From: Flavobacteriales bacterium
GTDB taxonomy: Bacteria > Bacteroidota > Bacteroidia > Flavobacteriales_F > PHOS-HE28
Assembly: GCA_019638085.1 (NCBI GenBank)
Contig: JAHBUL010000001.1
Location: forward strand, 191,630-255,629
DNA: 64,000 nt
Reading direction: 5' to 3'
Shown here: positions 54,801 to 62,507 of the stretch, in pieces
Position numbering within the stretch: the first letter of the stretch is position 1
Layout: each line of letters starts with the position of its first letter
Translations under genes and position numbers: made by a program
Notes under the pieces: model-generated
Databases searched by the model: none
What the model saw: the letters and a program-made list of their open reading frames with translations, nothing else
What the model was told of the DNA's origin: nothing

Positions 54801-54895
54801 AGCCAGTGACCGGCGTGTACCCTTACCGCTACCGCGCAAAGGGACTCTCCATGCCAATGCATCAAGGATTTGGTCATATCACCTTGCTGAAATGA
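51797..54895 (+). CDS. choice-of-anchor L domain T9SS type B cargo protein (paralog 1)
   Basis: The 1032-residue protein has a signal peptide (to ALPLQAQ) and a choice-of-anchor L domain (GPGVFASNVTFNGSPGNM, then FVPLKDMITVRYVFSSEEYG and NDVFGFFISGPGIPTNINGP, about 30-330). A Calx-beta-like region (about 340-450) and several Ig/PKD-like repeats follow, with WSTGETTPSITHMVLETTQF and YSYSWSPGG segments. A PKD-like domain (WNFGDGSTATGVLDVTHSYQ) and the CHU_C sorting domain (FPNSFTPNDDGFNDTF, then FDRWGTLIFES) end the protein. The start overlaps the upstream stop and the stop overlaps the next start, both by four bases. An adhesin or matrix role is inferred from the domains only. Confidence 0.9.
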   Translation: MRVMALGRLHLWLLTLSGLICGALPLQAQLVLNQTQAPTTLVQSVLMGPGVFASNVTFNGSPGNMVAPVGVGPSEIGRFNGSNTSIGINTGVFLTSGVAAYHLPGPNVSLERTEGGIGAAQGIQTPDLDLSQLTGIPTWQSSGGSNIYSKSVLEFDFVPLKDMITVRYVFSSEEYGRWVCTQYNDVFGFFISGPGIPTNINGPFTNNAMNIALIPGSLSRVSINTVNSGAMDANNANGPWTDPFRPCFDADPNWQANSVYYRDNGTHWPFPQPPPGMPAAQLDAPFNADPYYIAHNGMTVVLTASAAVQCGETYHIKLGLADVGDSFYPSAVFLEGGSFTSTDRFTMTVDPGPTVEYTATDTVFIENDCDSVYLRFHRLGGFYLDEWLQLSVEGTATNGLDVLPAIPDSVHFNQLDSFAIVPIAVPVDLDGLEELIVNILTCNGLNVQTFTYLIDQRPPMVVELEDQDLECPAEVTLTPTVTGGGDDPSEYTYLWSTGETTPSITHMVLETTQFWVTVEDCWATAVTDSAWVTVPEYVPMEITLTPDTAIPCLGHADLVGSAQFGSGGYTYTWTLNGQVQGTDSILNVPAAQPSVYYVFTVTDLCGVEASDSVLVSWAPAPPLVLIAPPDTAIACLGHADLVASVTGGGGTIQYTWTNNGVVMGTDSILNVPAAVNEVYTVEVSDECGQTEQAQIVVTTGPTPPLLISVTGDTVLCAGMQTVLNVVSTSGGGGAYSYSWSPGGTGPSNGPSLNVRVDTDQAYTVTVTDQCGNQADTTVWALVSDFDPLTIEVPNDTTVCPGQVVPLWVVISGGAGNNQTEWPGLGSGPNVSWTADHQGRNILVQVTDACGSTATGSIMVSSFPAGVSIDAQELSEGTWRFEGTTEPPSGNSLEWNFGDGSTATGVLDVTHSYQDYDAHWVVLQIITPDGCIAVDSVRTRPPAATIYFPNSFTPNDDGFNDTFGAEGSLVEEYELLIFDRWGTLIFESHSMDHRWDGRVKGEEPVTGVYPYRYRAKGLSMPMHQGFGHITLLK

Positions 54896-57800
54896 GCAGG
54901 ATCAAAGCCCTTCTCCGCTCGATCGTTGGATTGCCAACCATTGGCTTGCTACTGACCAATGCGCCGGTACAGGCGCAGCTGATCATCAACCAGACGCAAG
55001 CACCTACCACCTTGGTCCAGAATACACTGATGGGCCCGGGGGTGTTCGCCAGCAATGTGACCTTCTGTGGGGCACCGGGCAACGTCGTGGCATCGACCGG
55101 TGTAGGTCCTAGCGAGATCGGTCGTTTCAACGGCACCAACACGAGCATCGGCATCAATAGCGGAATATTCCTCTGCACCAGTGTTGCCCAGAACCATCTG
55201 CCTGGACCCAATGACAGACTTAGTCCTACCGGCGGAGGGATCGGTGCATCCCAAGGCATACAGACCCCGGACATAGACTTGAGCCATTTGACGGCATGGC
55301 CTTCTTGGCAGAATAGTGGGGGGAGCAACATCTACAATAAGGCGATCCTGGAATTCGATTTCGTGCCCATCAAAGACATGATCTCCGTCCGCTATGTCTT
55401 CACTTCCGAGGAATACGAACGATGGGCGTGCAGCGAATACAATGATGTGTTCGGATTCCTCATCAGCGGTCCCGGCATCCCCACGAATGTCAATGGCCCG
55501 TTCACGAACAATGCGATGAACATCGCCTTGGTCCCGGGATCTCTGTCGCGGGTATCGATCAATACCGTGAACAGCGGTGCCATGGATGTCAGCAACGCGA
55601 ACGGTCCATGGACCGATCCCTTCCGACCCTGCTTCGATGCGGATCCCAACTGGCAGGCCAATGCCCAGTACTATAGGTACAACGGTGGACAATGGACCTT
55701 CCCGCAAGCTGGTTGGGGCCCTCAGTTGGAAGCTCCTTACAACACGGATCCTTATTACATCCAGCACAACGGAATGACCGTGGTGCTTACCGCCAGTGCC
55801 GCTGTGCAATGCGGTGAGACTTACCACATCAAGTTAGGTGTAGCGAATGTGAATGACAGCGACTATCCGTCCGCAGTCTTCCTGGAGGGGGGGAGCTTCA
55901 CCAGTACGGAGCGTTTCACCATGAGCGTGGACCCGGGACCTTCGGTGGAATACACCGCCACGGACACCATCTTTATAGAGAACAATTGCGATAGCGTTTA
56001 CCTGCGCTTCCATCGCCTGGGCGGCTTCTACTTGGACGAATGGCTGCAGCTGAGCGTGGGCGGCACCGCCACCAACGGCGTGGATGTGCTGCCGGCCATC
56101 CCCGACAGTGTTCACTTCAACCAGCTGGATTCCTTTGCCATCGTGCCGATCGCTGTGCCGGTGGATCTCGATGGTCTGGAGGAACTGATCGTGAACATCC
56201 TGACTTGTAATGGACTGAATGTCCAGACCTTCACCTACCTGATCGACCAACGCCCCCCGTTGGTAGTGGAGTTGGAGGATCAGGACTTGGACTGCCCGGA
56301 GGAGGTGACCTTGACGCCGGTGGTGACCGGCGGCTCGAACGATCCAGCGTCGCTCACCTATTTGTGGAACACGGGAGAGACCACCCCGAGCATCACGCAC
56401 ATGGTGCTGGAAACGACCCAATTCTGGGTAACGGTGAGCGATAGTTGTTGGGCTGAATCCGTGACCGACAGTGCATGGGTCACCTTGCCTCCTTACGATC
56501 CGATGGTATTGACCCTGACGCCGGACACGGCGATCCCGTGCCTTGGTACAGCGGAGCTGGAAGTGATCGCGGAATTCGGTTCCGGAGGGTACACGTATGA
56601 GTGGACGTTGAACGGGGCTGTGCAGGGAACGGACCCCACACTGATCGTCCCGGCCGCTTTGCCTTCTGTGTATTACGTGGTGACCGTTACGGACCTCTGC
56701 GGTGTGGAGGCGATGGACTCGGTGCTGGTCTCTTGGGCCCCAGCTCCGCCGCTGGTGTTGACGGTTCCTGCTGACACGGCGATCGCTTGCCTCGGGTTTG
56801 CGAACCTGGAGGCGGAGGTGACCGGTGGTGGCGGAACGATTCAATATACCTGGACCAACAACGGTGCTGTGGTGGGCAATTCGCCGGTGATCAACGTACC
56901 TGCGGCTGTGTATGAAGTGTACACGATCGAGGTGAGCGACGAATGTGGGCAGACCGAGCAGGCGCAGATCGTGGTGACCACCGGTCCGACACCGCCACTG
57001 CTGATTTCCGTTTTGGGCGATACCGTAATGTGTGCGGGGATGCAGACCGTACTGAACGTGGTCTCCACAACGGGCGGAGGCGGTGCATACAGCTACTCCT
57101 GGAGCCCGGGTGGCACTGGGCCTTCCAATGGACCTTCCTTGAACGTGCGGGTGGATACTGACCAAGCTTACACGGTTTCAGTTACCGATCAGTGCGGGAA
57201 CCAAGCGGACACCACCGTTTGGGCCTTGGTGAGTGACTTCGATCCATTGACCATTGAAGTATCGAACGATACCACTGTCTGTCCGGGAGAGGTAGTACCG
57301 CTCTGGGTGATCATCAACGGCGGGGCCGGTAACAACCAAACAGAATGGCCCGGTTTGGGCAGTGGACCCAACGTAAGCTGGACGGCGGATCACCAAGGTC
57401 GCAACATGTTGGTGCAGGTCACCGATGCCTGCGGATCTACGGCCACTGGCTCCATCATGGTCTCGTCCTTTCCGGCAGGTGTTTCCATCGATGCGCAAGA
57501 ACTCTCCGAGGGTACTTGGCGGTTCGAGGGAACCACGGAACCTCCCTCGGGTAACTCGGTGGAATGGGACCTCGGTGATGGCAACACTGCCACCGGCGTG
57601 CTGAACGTTACGCACAGCTACCAGGACTACGACGCGCACTGGGTGGTGCTTCAGATCACTACGCCTGACGGTTGCATCGCCGTTGACAGTGTGCGGACCC
57701 GTCCACCTGCGGCCACTATCTATTTCCCGAACAGCTTCACGCCCAATGACGATGGGTTCAATGACACCTTCGGTGCTGAAGGCAGCATGGTGGAGGAGTA

Positions 57801-57984
57801 CGAACTGCTGATCTTCGATCGCTGGGGCACGCTGATCTTCGAGAGCCACAGCATGGATCACCGCTGGGATGGACGCGTAAAAGGCGAGGAACCGGTGATC
57901 GGTGTCTACGCTTACCGCTATCGCGCAAAAGGACTCTCCATGCCGATGCATCTGGGACTTGGCCATATCACCTTGCTGAAATGA
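54892..57984 (+). CDS. choice-of-anchor L domain T9SS type B cargo protein (paralog 2)
   Basis: The 1030-residue protein is a full-length duplicate of the upstream gene with the same domain order: signal peptide MSRIKALLRSIVGLPTIGLL, choice-of-anchor L, Calx-beta-like, Ig repeats, PKD, CHU_C. The ATG at 54892 overlaps the previous TGA; an upstream in-frame start at 54733 lies within the previous gene and is not used. Divergence is patchy: a 99-bp DNA stretch (57079-57177) is identical to 53990-54088, while the central Ig repeats differ more. This suggests gene conversion. The stop overlaps the protease start as ATGA. Confidence 0.9.
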   Translation: MSRIKALLRSIVGLPTIGLLLTNAPVQAQLIINQTQAPTTLVQNTLMGPGVFASNVTFCGAPGNVVASTGVGPSEIGRFNGTNTSIGINSGIFLCTSVAQNHLPGPNDRLSPTGGGIGASQGIQTPDIDLSHLTAWPSWQNSGGSNIYNKAILEFDFVPIKDMISVRYVFTSEEYERWACSEYNDVFGFLISGPGIPTNVNGPFTNNAMNIALVPGSLSRVSINTVNSGAMDVSNANGPWTDPFRPCFDADPNWQANAQYYRYNGGQWTFPQAGWGPQLEAPYNTDPYYIQHNGMTVVLTASAAVQCGETYHIKLGVANVNDSDYPSAVFLEGGSFTSTERFTMSVDPGPSVEYTATDTIFIENNCDSVYLRFHRLGGFYLDEWLQLSVGGTATNGVDVLPAIPDSVHFNQLDSFAIVPIAVPVDLDGLEELIVNILTCNGLNVQTFTYLIDQRPPLVVELEDQDLDCPEEVTLTPVVTGGSNDPASLTYLWNTGETTPSITHMVLETTQFWVTVSDSCWAESVTDSAWVTLPPYDPMVLTLTPDTAIPCLGTAELEVIAEFGSGGYTYEWTLNGAVQGTDPTLIVPAALPSVYYVVTVTDLCGVEAMDSVLVSWAPAPPLVLTVPADTAIACLGFANLEAEVTGGGGTIQYTWTNNGAVVGNSPVINVPAAVYEVYTIEVSDECGQTEQAQIVVTTGPTPPLLISVLGDTVMCAGMQTVLNVVSTTGGGGAYSYSWSPGGTGPSNGPSLNVRVDTDQAYTVSVTDQCGNQADTTVWALVSDFDPLTIEVSNDTTVCPGEVVPLWVIINGGAGNNQTEWPGLGSGPNVSWTADHQGRNMLVQVTDACGSTATGSIMVSSFPAGVSIDAQELSEGTWRFEGTTEPPSGNSVEWDLGDGNTATGVLNVTHSYQDYDAHWVVLQITTPDGCIAVDSVRTRPPAATIYFPNSFTPNDDGFNDTFGAEGSMVEEYELLIFDRWGTLIFESHSMDHRWDGRVKGEEPVIGVYAYRYRAKGLSMPMHLGLGHITLLK

Positions 57985-59636
57985 CCAGAATGTGGATATA
58001 TATAGCATCGATACGGGCAGCAGTGATCATCGCAGCGCTCTTCATTTTCAGTGGTGGCGTGCGCGCACAAGTGCCCTTCATTCAGGCACCCGCCTTCGAT
58101 GCTGCTTGGGTGGAAGCCGATGACCGTGAACAGGCCGAAGCAGGGAGCTTGCCGTTGTATGGGCGCATGCTCCCGATCATGGCGGAGACCGAACGGGACG
58201 GCATATGGACCGATGAAGACAACGAACGTGTCTGGCGATTAGGGATCTCCTCGTCCGGTGCCTTGGCGCTGGAATGCTTCTTGGACCAGATCGAAGTTCC
58301 GGAAGATGCCACGCTGCGCATCCTGTTGCCCGACGGTACTGCGATGGCCAAGGCTGTTTCACTTGAATTGCCCGACCAGATCCATGAATATGCTACGGCC
58401 ATGGTCGCGGGCGATTCTTGCATCCTTGAATACCGGGAACCGATCGCTACTGCCCGTCGAGGATCGTTCCGCGTGGCCCAAGTGAGCCATGCATATCGTG
58501 ATGTTGACGACGTGACAGCCAGGGAGGGAAGCTGCCATGTGAACGTGGCCTGCGAGCCTGAATCCATTGGTTGGGAAGGACCGATCCGTGCTACGGTTCG
58601 GATCAGTGTGGTGACGCCACAGGGAACGGGCTGGTGTACCGGCACCTTGGTGAACAACATCCGGGAGGACTGCTCGCCATATATCCTCACGGCCTGGCAT
58701 TGCGGACGCACCTCCACAACGGCCCAATTCAACCAGTACAAATTCTATTTCAACTTCCAATACGCGAACTGCAATGGTGGGGCGTACAGCACCGCGCAAT
58801 ACCTCACCGGTTCCCAGCTCAAGGCGTACAGCGACGATTACGATCCGCAATATGCAGGGGTGGGCGGCTCGGACTTCATGTTGCTCCGGTTGAACGTACC
58901 CGTGCCGGAAGCATTTGAGCCCTACTGGGCGGGCTGGGATGCCCGGAACATCGCCACAGTAACGGCCGATGGCGTATGCATACATCATCCTACCGGTGCC
59001 CCTAAACGCATTAGTTCCTTCACCCAAACCGTGACCACCGGACACCCGATGACCTCTTCCGGACTTCAGACCCACTACCGCGTGAAGTGGGCACCCACCC
59101 AGAACGGCTTCGGCGTTACGGAGGTGGGATCCAGTGGCTCTGGTTTATTTTCACCCAACAGCTCCTTGGGTCCTTTGCTGATCGGTACCCTTACCGGTAG
59201 CAGCTCCGGCATGACGTGCACCAATAACTCGGGCACCAGCTATTTCGGCAAAACCAGCTACCACTGGACCAATAACCCCAATACGCAAGCACAGAAGCTG
59301 AAGGCATGGCTGGATCCGGACGGGACGGGTGCCCTCATGCAAGGAGGGAGTGCAGATCCGTGCGGAACGGCATCCGCAATACCGGAATTCATCACCGGAC
59401 AAACGCTCAGCCTATGCCCGAACCCGGCCAGCGAACAACTCGTCGTTCGCGCAGCGGCCGGAACAGCCATGAATTACCAAGTGTTGGATAACACGGGCAG
59501 GCTGGTTCTTGATGGTTCCATGATCGAAGGACATGCCACGATAGATCTGTCGGCATTGTCGAACGGATACTACCTGTTGAGGACCATATCCTCGGATCAC
59601 ATGCCTGCTTCCACGCCTTTCATCATTTCCCATTGA
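57981..59636 (+). CDS. secreted lysyl-endopeptidase-like serine protease with T9SS type A sorting domain
   Basis: The 551-residue protein has a signal peptide (to GGVRAQ), a propeptide-like N-terminal domain (31 to about 185) and a trypsin-fold domain. The triad is visible as His240 (LTAWHCG), Asp298 (GGSDFMLLRL) and Ser387 (VGSSGSGLF). The CIHHPTGAPKRIS segment is typical of lysyl endopeptidase relatives. The last 80 residues (LSLCPNPASEQLVVRAAAG onward) are a type A sorting domain. It is likely active outside the cell. As the last gene of the five-gene operon it could mature or trim the four large surface proteins encoded upstream, or digest substrate proteins; that link is inference. It differs from its neighbours in using the type A rather than type B signal. 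Confidence 0.92.
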   Translation: MTRMWIYIASIRAAVIIAALFIFSGGVRAQVPFIQAPAFDAAWVEADDREQAEAGSLPLYGRMLPIMAETERDGIWTDEDNERVWRLGISSSGALALECFLDQIEVPEDATLRILLPDGTAMAKAVSLELPDQIHEYATAMVAGDSCILEYREPIATARRGSFRVAQVSHAYRDVDDVTAREGSCHVNVACEPESIGWEGPIRATVRISVVTPQGTGWCTGTLVNNIREDCSPYILTAWHCGRTSTTAQFNQYKFYFNFQYANCNGGAYSTAQYLTGSQLKAYSDDYDPQYAGVGGSDFMLLRLNVPVPEAFEPYWAGWDARNIATVTADGVCIHHPTGAPKRISSFTQTVTTGHPMTSSGLQTHYRVKWAPTQNGFGVTEVGSSGSGLFSPNSSLGPLLIGTLTGSSSGMTCTNNSGTSYFGKTSYHWTNNPNTQAQKLKAWLDPDGTGALMQGGSADPCGTASAIPEFITGQTLSLCPNPASEQLVVRAAAGTAMNYQVLDNTGRLVLDGSMIEGHATIDLSALSNGYYLLRTISSDHMPASTPFIISH

Positions 59637-59734
59637 AACGATCCTTGACCCCTGAGCATGCGATCATTCCATGCGAAAAACTCAACCTGAACTATTGACC
59701 CCACAACTCCTCCCAACGGAAAACTCCAAACTCA

Positions 59735-62476
59735 ATGAAAAGAAAAGTAACACATGTTCGGCGCAAAGGCAGGGACATCCTCGCTTTGGCCACGTTGGTG
59801 ATGCCAGCACTGCTTTGGGCACAAGTGAGCCTGTATGAATTCAGCCAGTCGGTTGGAAACTACACCGAGATCACGGCCGCTGATGGCGGCTACGGCCTTG
59901 GGGTGCCCAGCTACTGGCCGCATGTGAACAACAATCGGGCTTGGGTGAACAACCCCTTCAATGATCCGGATGGACAGGTAACCATGAGCGGGTACTTCAA
60001 CCCCGCCATCGGTCCCGGTTATCCCATCGGATTTGACTTCACCTTCAATGGCGATGTATTCGATGTGATCGGTATCTCCAACGGTGGATGGATCAGTTTC
60101 GGTAAATCCGATGATGGAAATCAGGCCGTATGGGTGTACAACTGGAACGGCACATCAAACGGCGACCCTTTCGTCCAGTTCGTGGGACCCGGGGCCGAAC
60201 CAGCTCCTATCCCCACCTATCGCCGGAACCGGGTGGCCGGATTCGGCAACAGCGGCCTCCAGCAAGTGGACTGGACCTCGCTGGAACCCCCCGGGCAGTA
60301 CTCCAACTTGCGCGTGGCCACCATCGGTACGGCTCCTAACCGGGTATGCGTGATCCAATGGGAAGATTACGGACTCCGCGGAGACGTGACCGTGGCCATG
60401 AACAAGATCAACTTCCAGATCCGCCTCAATGAAGCCGACAACTCGGTGGAGGTCGTCTTCGGCCCGCAGGACTGGGCCTCCTCATTAGGGCGCTACCAGC
60501 GGAGCCAATGCGGCCTCGCGGGTCGGCTGAGGGAAGACTTCAACGGGCGCATGACCGAGTATGTGGAACCTGCTTTCCTGTACGATTGGAATACGACCGT
60601 GCCGGCCGAAAATTATCTGGACTATTGCCAATTCCAAGCACCCCAGTTCGGCCAGCCCAATGGTTCGGGCATTCCACCCGTGGAAGGCCTCACTTGGCGC
60701 TGGGACCCGCCGGTATGCCCACCCCCGACATGGCCGTTGACCATTGACCAGATCTCCTTCGATGCGGCCCATGCCCAGTGGGAGGCCAATGCCGCAGGTG
60801 AATACGAATACTTCGTATCCACGGCGGACAGCGTGACCGGACCCGAGGTGACCAGCGGTACCACCACCGATACCGAGGAGTTCTTTTTCGGTCTGGAGGC
60901 AGGCACCACCTATTATGTCTTCGTGCGCAGCATCTGCGTCGGCGAACCTGGTGCTTGGACCCCGCCCGTGTCGTTCACCACTTTCCGCGGGGGAATGGTG
61001 GTGTGCGATGGCACTGTGGTAACGGAGGACTATTGTTCCCAGCAATACAACACCGTGGATTGGAACTATATCTCCTCGGACGGCTCCCCACTGAAGATCG
61101 AATTCCTCTCGGGATACATCGGGTCCGCAGGAAACGAAGCGTTCCAGCTCTGGAACGGCCCAGCTGTTGGAGCACCGACCAGCACGTTCACCGGTGATCT
61201 CACCGGCCAGTTCTTCTTGGCAAGCAGCGGACAGATAAGCATCCGCTTGATCACCGATGCCGGTGCCTGCGAGGCACAACCTTGGTACCTGCCCTTGCAA
61301 TGGCGCGTGGGTTGCAAGAATTGCACGGACCCCTTGGTGAATTTCAATTTGGGCACGGTGGATTGTGACAACGAGGAATATTACGTGGACGTGAACGTGT
61401 TCTCCATGGGTTCCGCCACTTCACTTTCCCTTGAGAATGACCTGGGTGTGCCCTCCATCGTGGTTTCCACCACGGGCGTACATGCTGTTGGTCCCTTCCC
61501 GGCAGGGCAGAGCGTGGTGGTCACCGCCCAGAACCCGGACAATGTGATGTGCTACTCAGCGAGCGCGCCCATCATCAACGATCCGTGTGTCACCATCGGC
61601 TGCGGACCCACCCCCTACACCTATTGCTACCATGACAACGAATACCGCCAATGGGCCTATCAAGGTGCCACGGGACAGGAGATCGGCATCCGCTTCCTGG
61701 AAGGGAACATGGGCCTGGGAGATGTTGGTCGCGTATATAACGGCTTGGATATCCTGAACGTGACCCCTGTGAACTTGCCGAACTTCGGTTCATTCCTGAA
61801 CAAGCTCTATACCTCTGGTGCTCCTTCCACCGATCGTGCCTTGGTAATGGAGCTGATCGCGGACAATGCCATGAGCTGCCAGGATGAGGACCCTCTTTTC
61901 GGAACCTCAGCACCTTGGAAATGGGTCGTGGCCTGCTACGACGGCTGCGTGCAGCCAAAAGCAACCTTTACGAGCAACTGCCTCAGCTCAACCCAATTCG
62001 AGGTAACCGTGAACATTACTGACATCGGCAGCACGGGCAGCGTTGCGATCACCAACAATGGTGGTGCCGCACCGGTAACAGCAACAGCGATCGGAGCTTA
62101 TACGGTGGGTCCGTTCCAATCCGGTACGCCAGTTACCCTGAACGTTGAAGGAGCCAGCGTGCTCTGCACCTGGACCTCCCCGGCACAGGACCCGGATTGC
62201 TCCGGAGTGGGCATTGCGGAGCAGCAGGCCGATGGATTATCCATCCATCCCAATCCGTCGAACGGCACCTTCCAATTGGAACTGCCAAGGGCGATCAACG
62301 GTGGTGCCATCGTGGAGATCATGGACCTCACAGGACGCGTGGTGGCGCAGCGATCCGTGAACGCCAACAACTCCGGTACAACACTTCACTTGGAACACCT
62401 GCCCAACGGCCTATACAGCGTGGTGATCCAAGGCAACGATAGGCGCTACACCGCGAAGATCAGCATTCAACACTAA
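59735..62476 (+). CDS. T9SS type A cargo protein with fibronectin III and CUB-like domains (paralog 1)
   Basis: The 913-residue protein has a signal peptide (to LLWAQ) and an N-terminal beta-sandwich domain (VSLYEFSQSVGNYTEI, then IGFDFTFNGDVFDVIGISNG, about 30-310). A fibronectin type III domain (AGEYEYFVSTADSVTGPEV, then TTYYVFVRSICVGEPGAW), two CUB-like or Cys-rich domains (CDGTVVTEDYCSQQYNTVDW and its repeat near YCYHDNEYRQW) follow. The type A sorting domain (LSIHPNPSNGTFQLELP to the end) closes the protein. It begins 98 bp after the protease stop, so it may or may not belong to the same transcript. The next gene is a tandem duplicate. Confidence 0.9.
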   Translation: MKRKVTHVRRKGRDILALATLVMPALLWAQVSLYEFSQSVGNYTEITAADGGYGLGVPSYWPHVNNNRAWVNNPFNDPDGQVTMSGYFNPAIGPGYPIGFDFTFNGDVFDVIGISNGGWISFGKSDDGNQAVWVYNWNGTSNGDPFVQFVGPGAEPAPIPTYRRNRVAGFGNSGLQQVDWTSLEPPGQYSNLRVATIGTAPNRVCVIQWEDYGLRGDVTVAMNKINFQIRLNEADNSVEVVFGPQDWASSLGRYQRSQCGLAGRLREDFNGRMTEYVEPAFLYDWNTTVPAENYLDYCQFQAPQFGQPNGSGIPPVEGLTWRWDPPVCPPPTWPLTIDQISFDAAHAQWEANAAGEYEYFVSTADSVTGPEVTSGTTTDTEEFFFGLEAGTTYYVFVRSICVGEPGAWTPPVSFTTFRGGMVVCDGTVVTEDYCSQQYNTVDWNYISSDGSPLKIEFLSGYIGSAGNEAFQLWNGPAVGAPTSTFTGDLTGQFFLASSGQISIRLITDAGACEAQPWYLPLQWRVGCKNCTDPLVNFNLGTVDCDNEEYYVDVNVFSMGSATSLSLENDLGVPSIVVSTTGVHAVGPFPAGQSVVVTAQNPDNVMCYSASAPIINDPCVTIGCGPTPYTYCYHDNEYRQWAYQGATGQEIGIRFLEGNMGLGDVGRVYNGLDILNVTPVNLPNFGSFLNKLYTSGAPSTDRALVMELIADNAMSCQDEDPLFGTSAPWKWVVACYDGCVQPKATFTSNCLSSTQFEVTVNITDIGSTGSVAITNNGGAAPVTATAIGAYTVGPFQSGTPVTLNVEGASVLCTWTSPAQDPDCSGVGIAEQQADGLSIHPNPSNGTFQLELPRAINGGAIVEIMDLTGRVVAQRSVNANNSGTTLHLEHLPNGLYSVVIQGNDRRYTAKISIQH

Positions 62477-62507
62477 CTCTCCAGATCAGTAAAAAAACTC
62501 CTACCCT

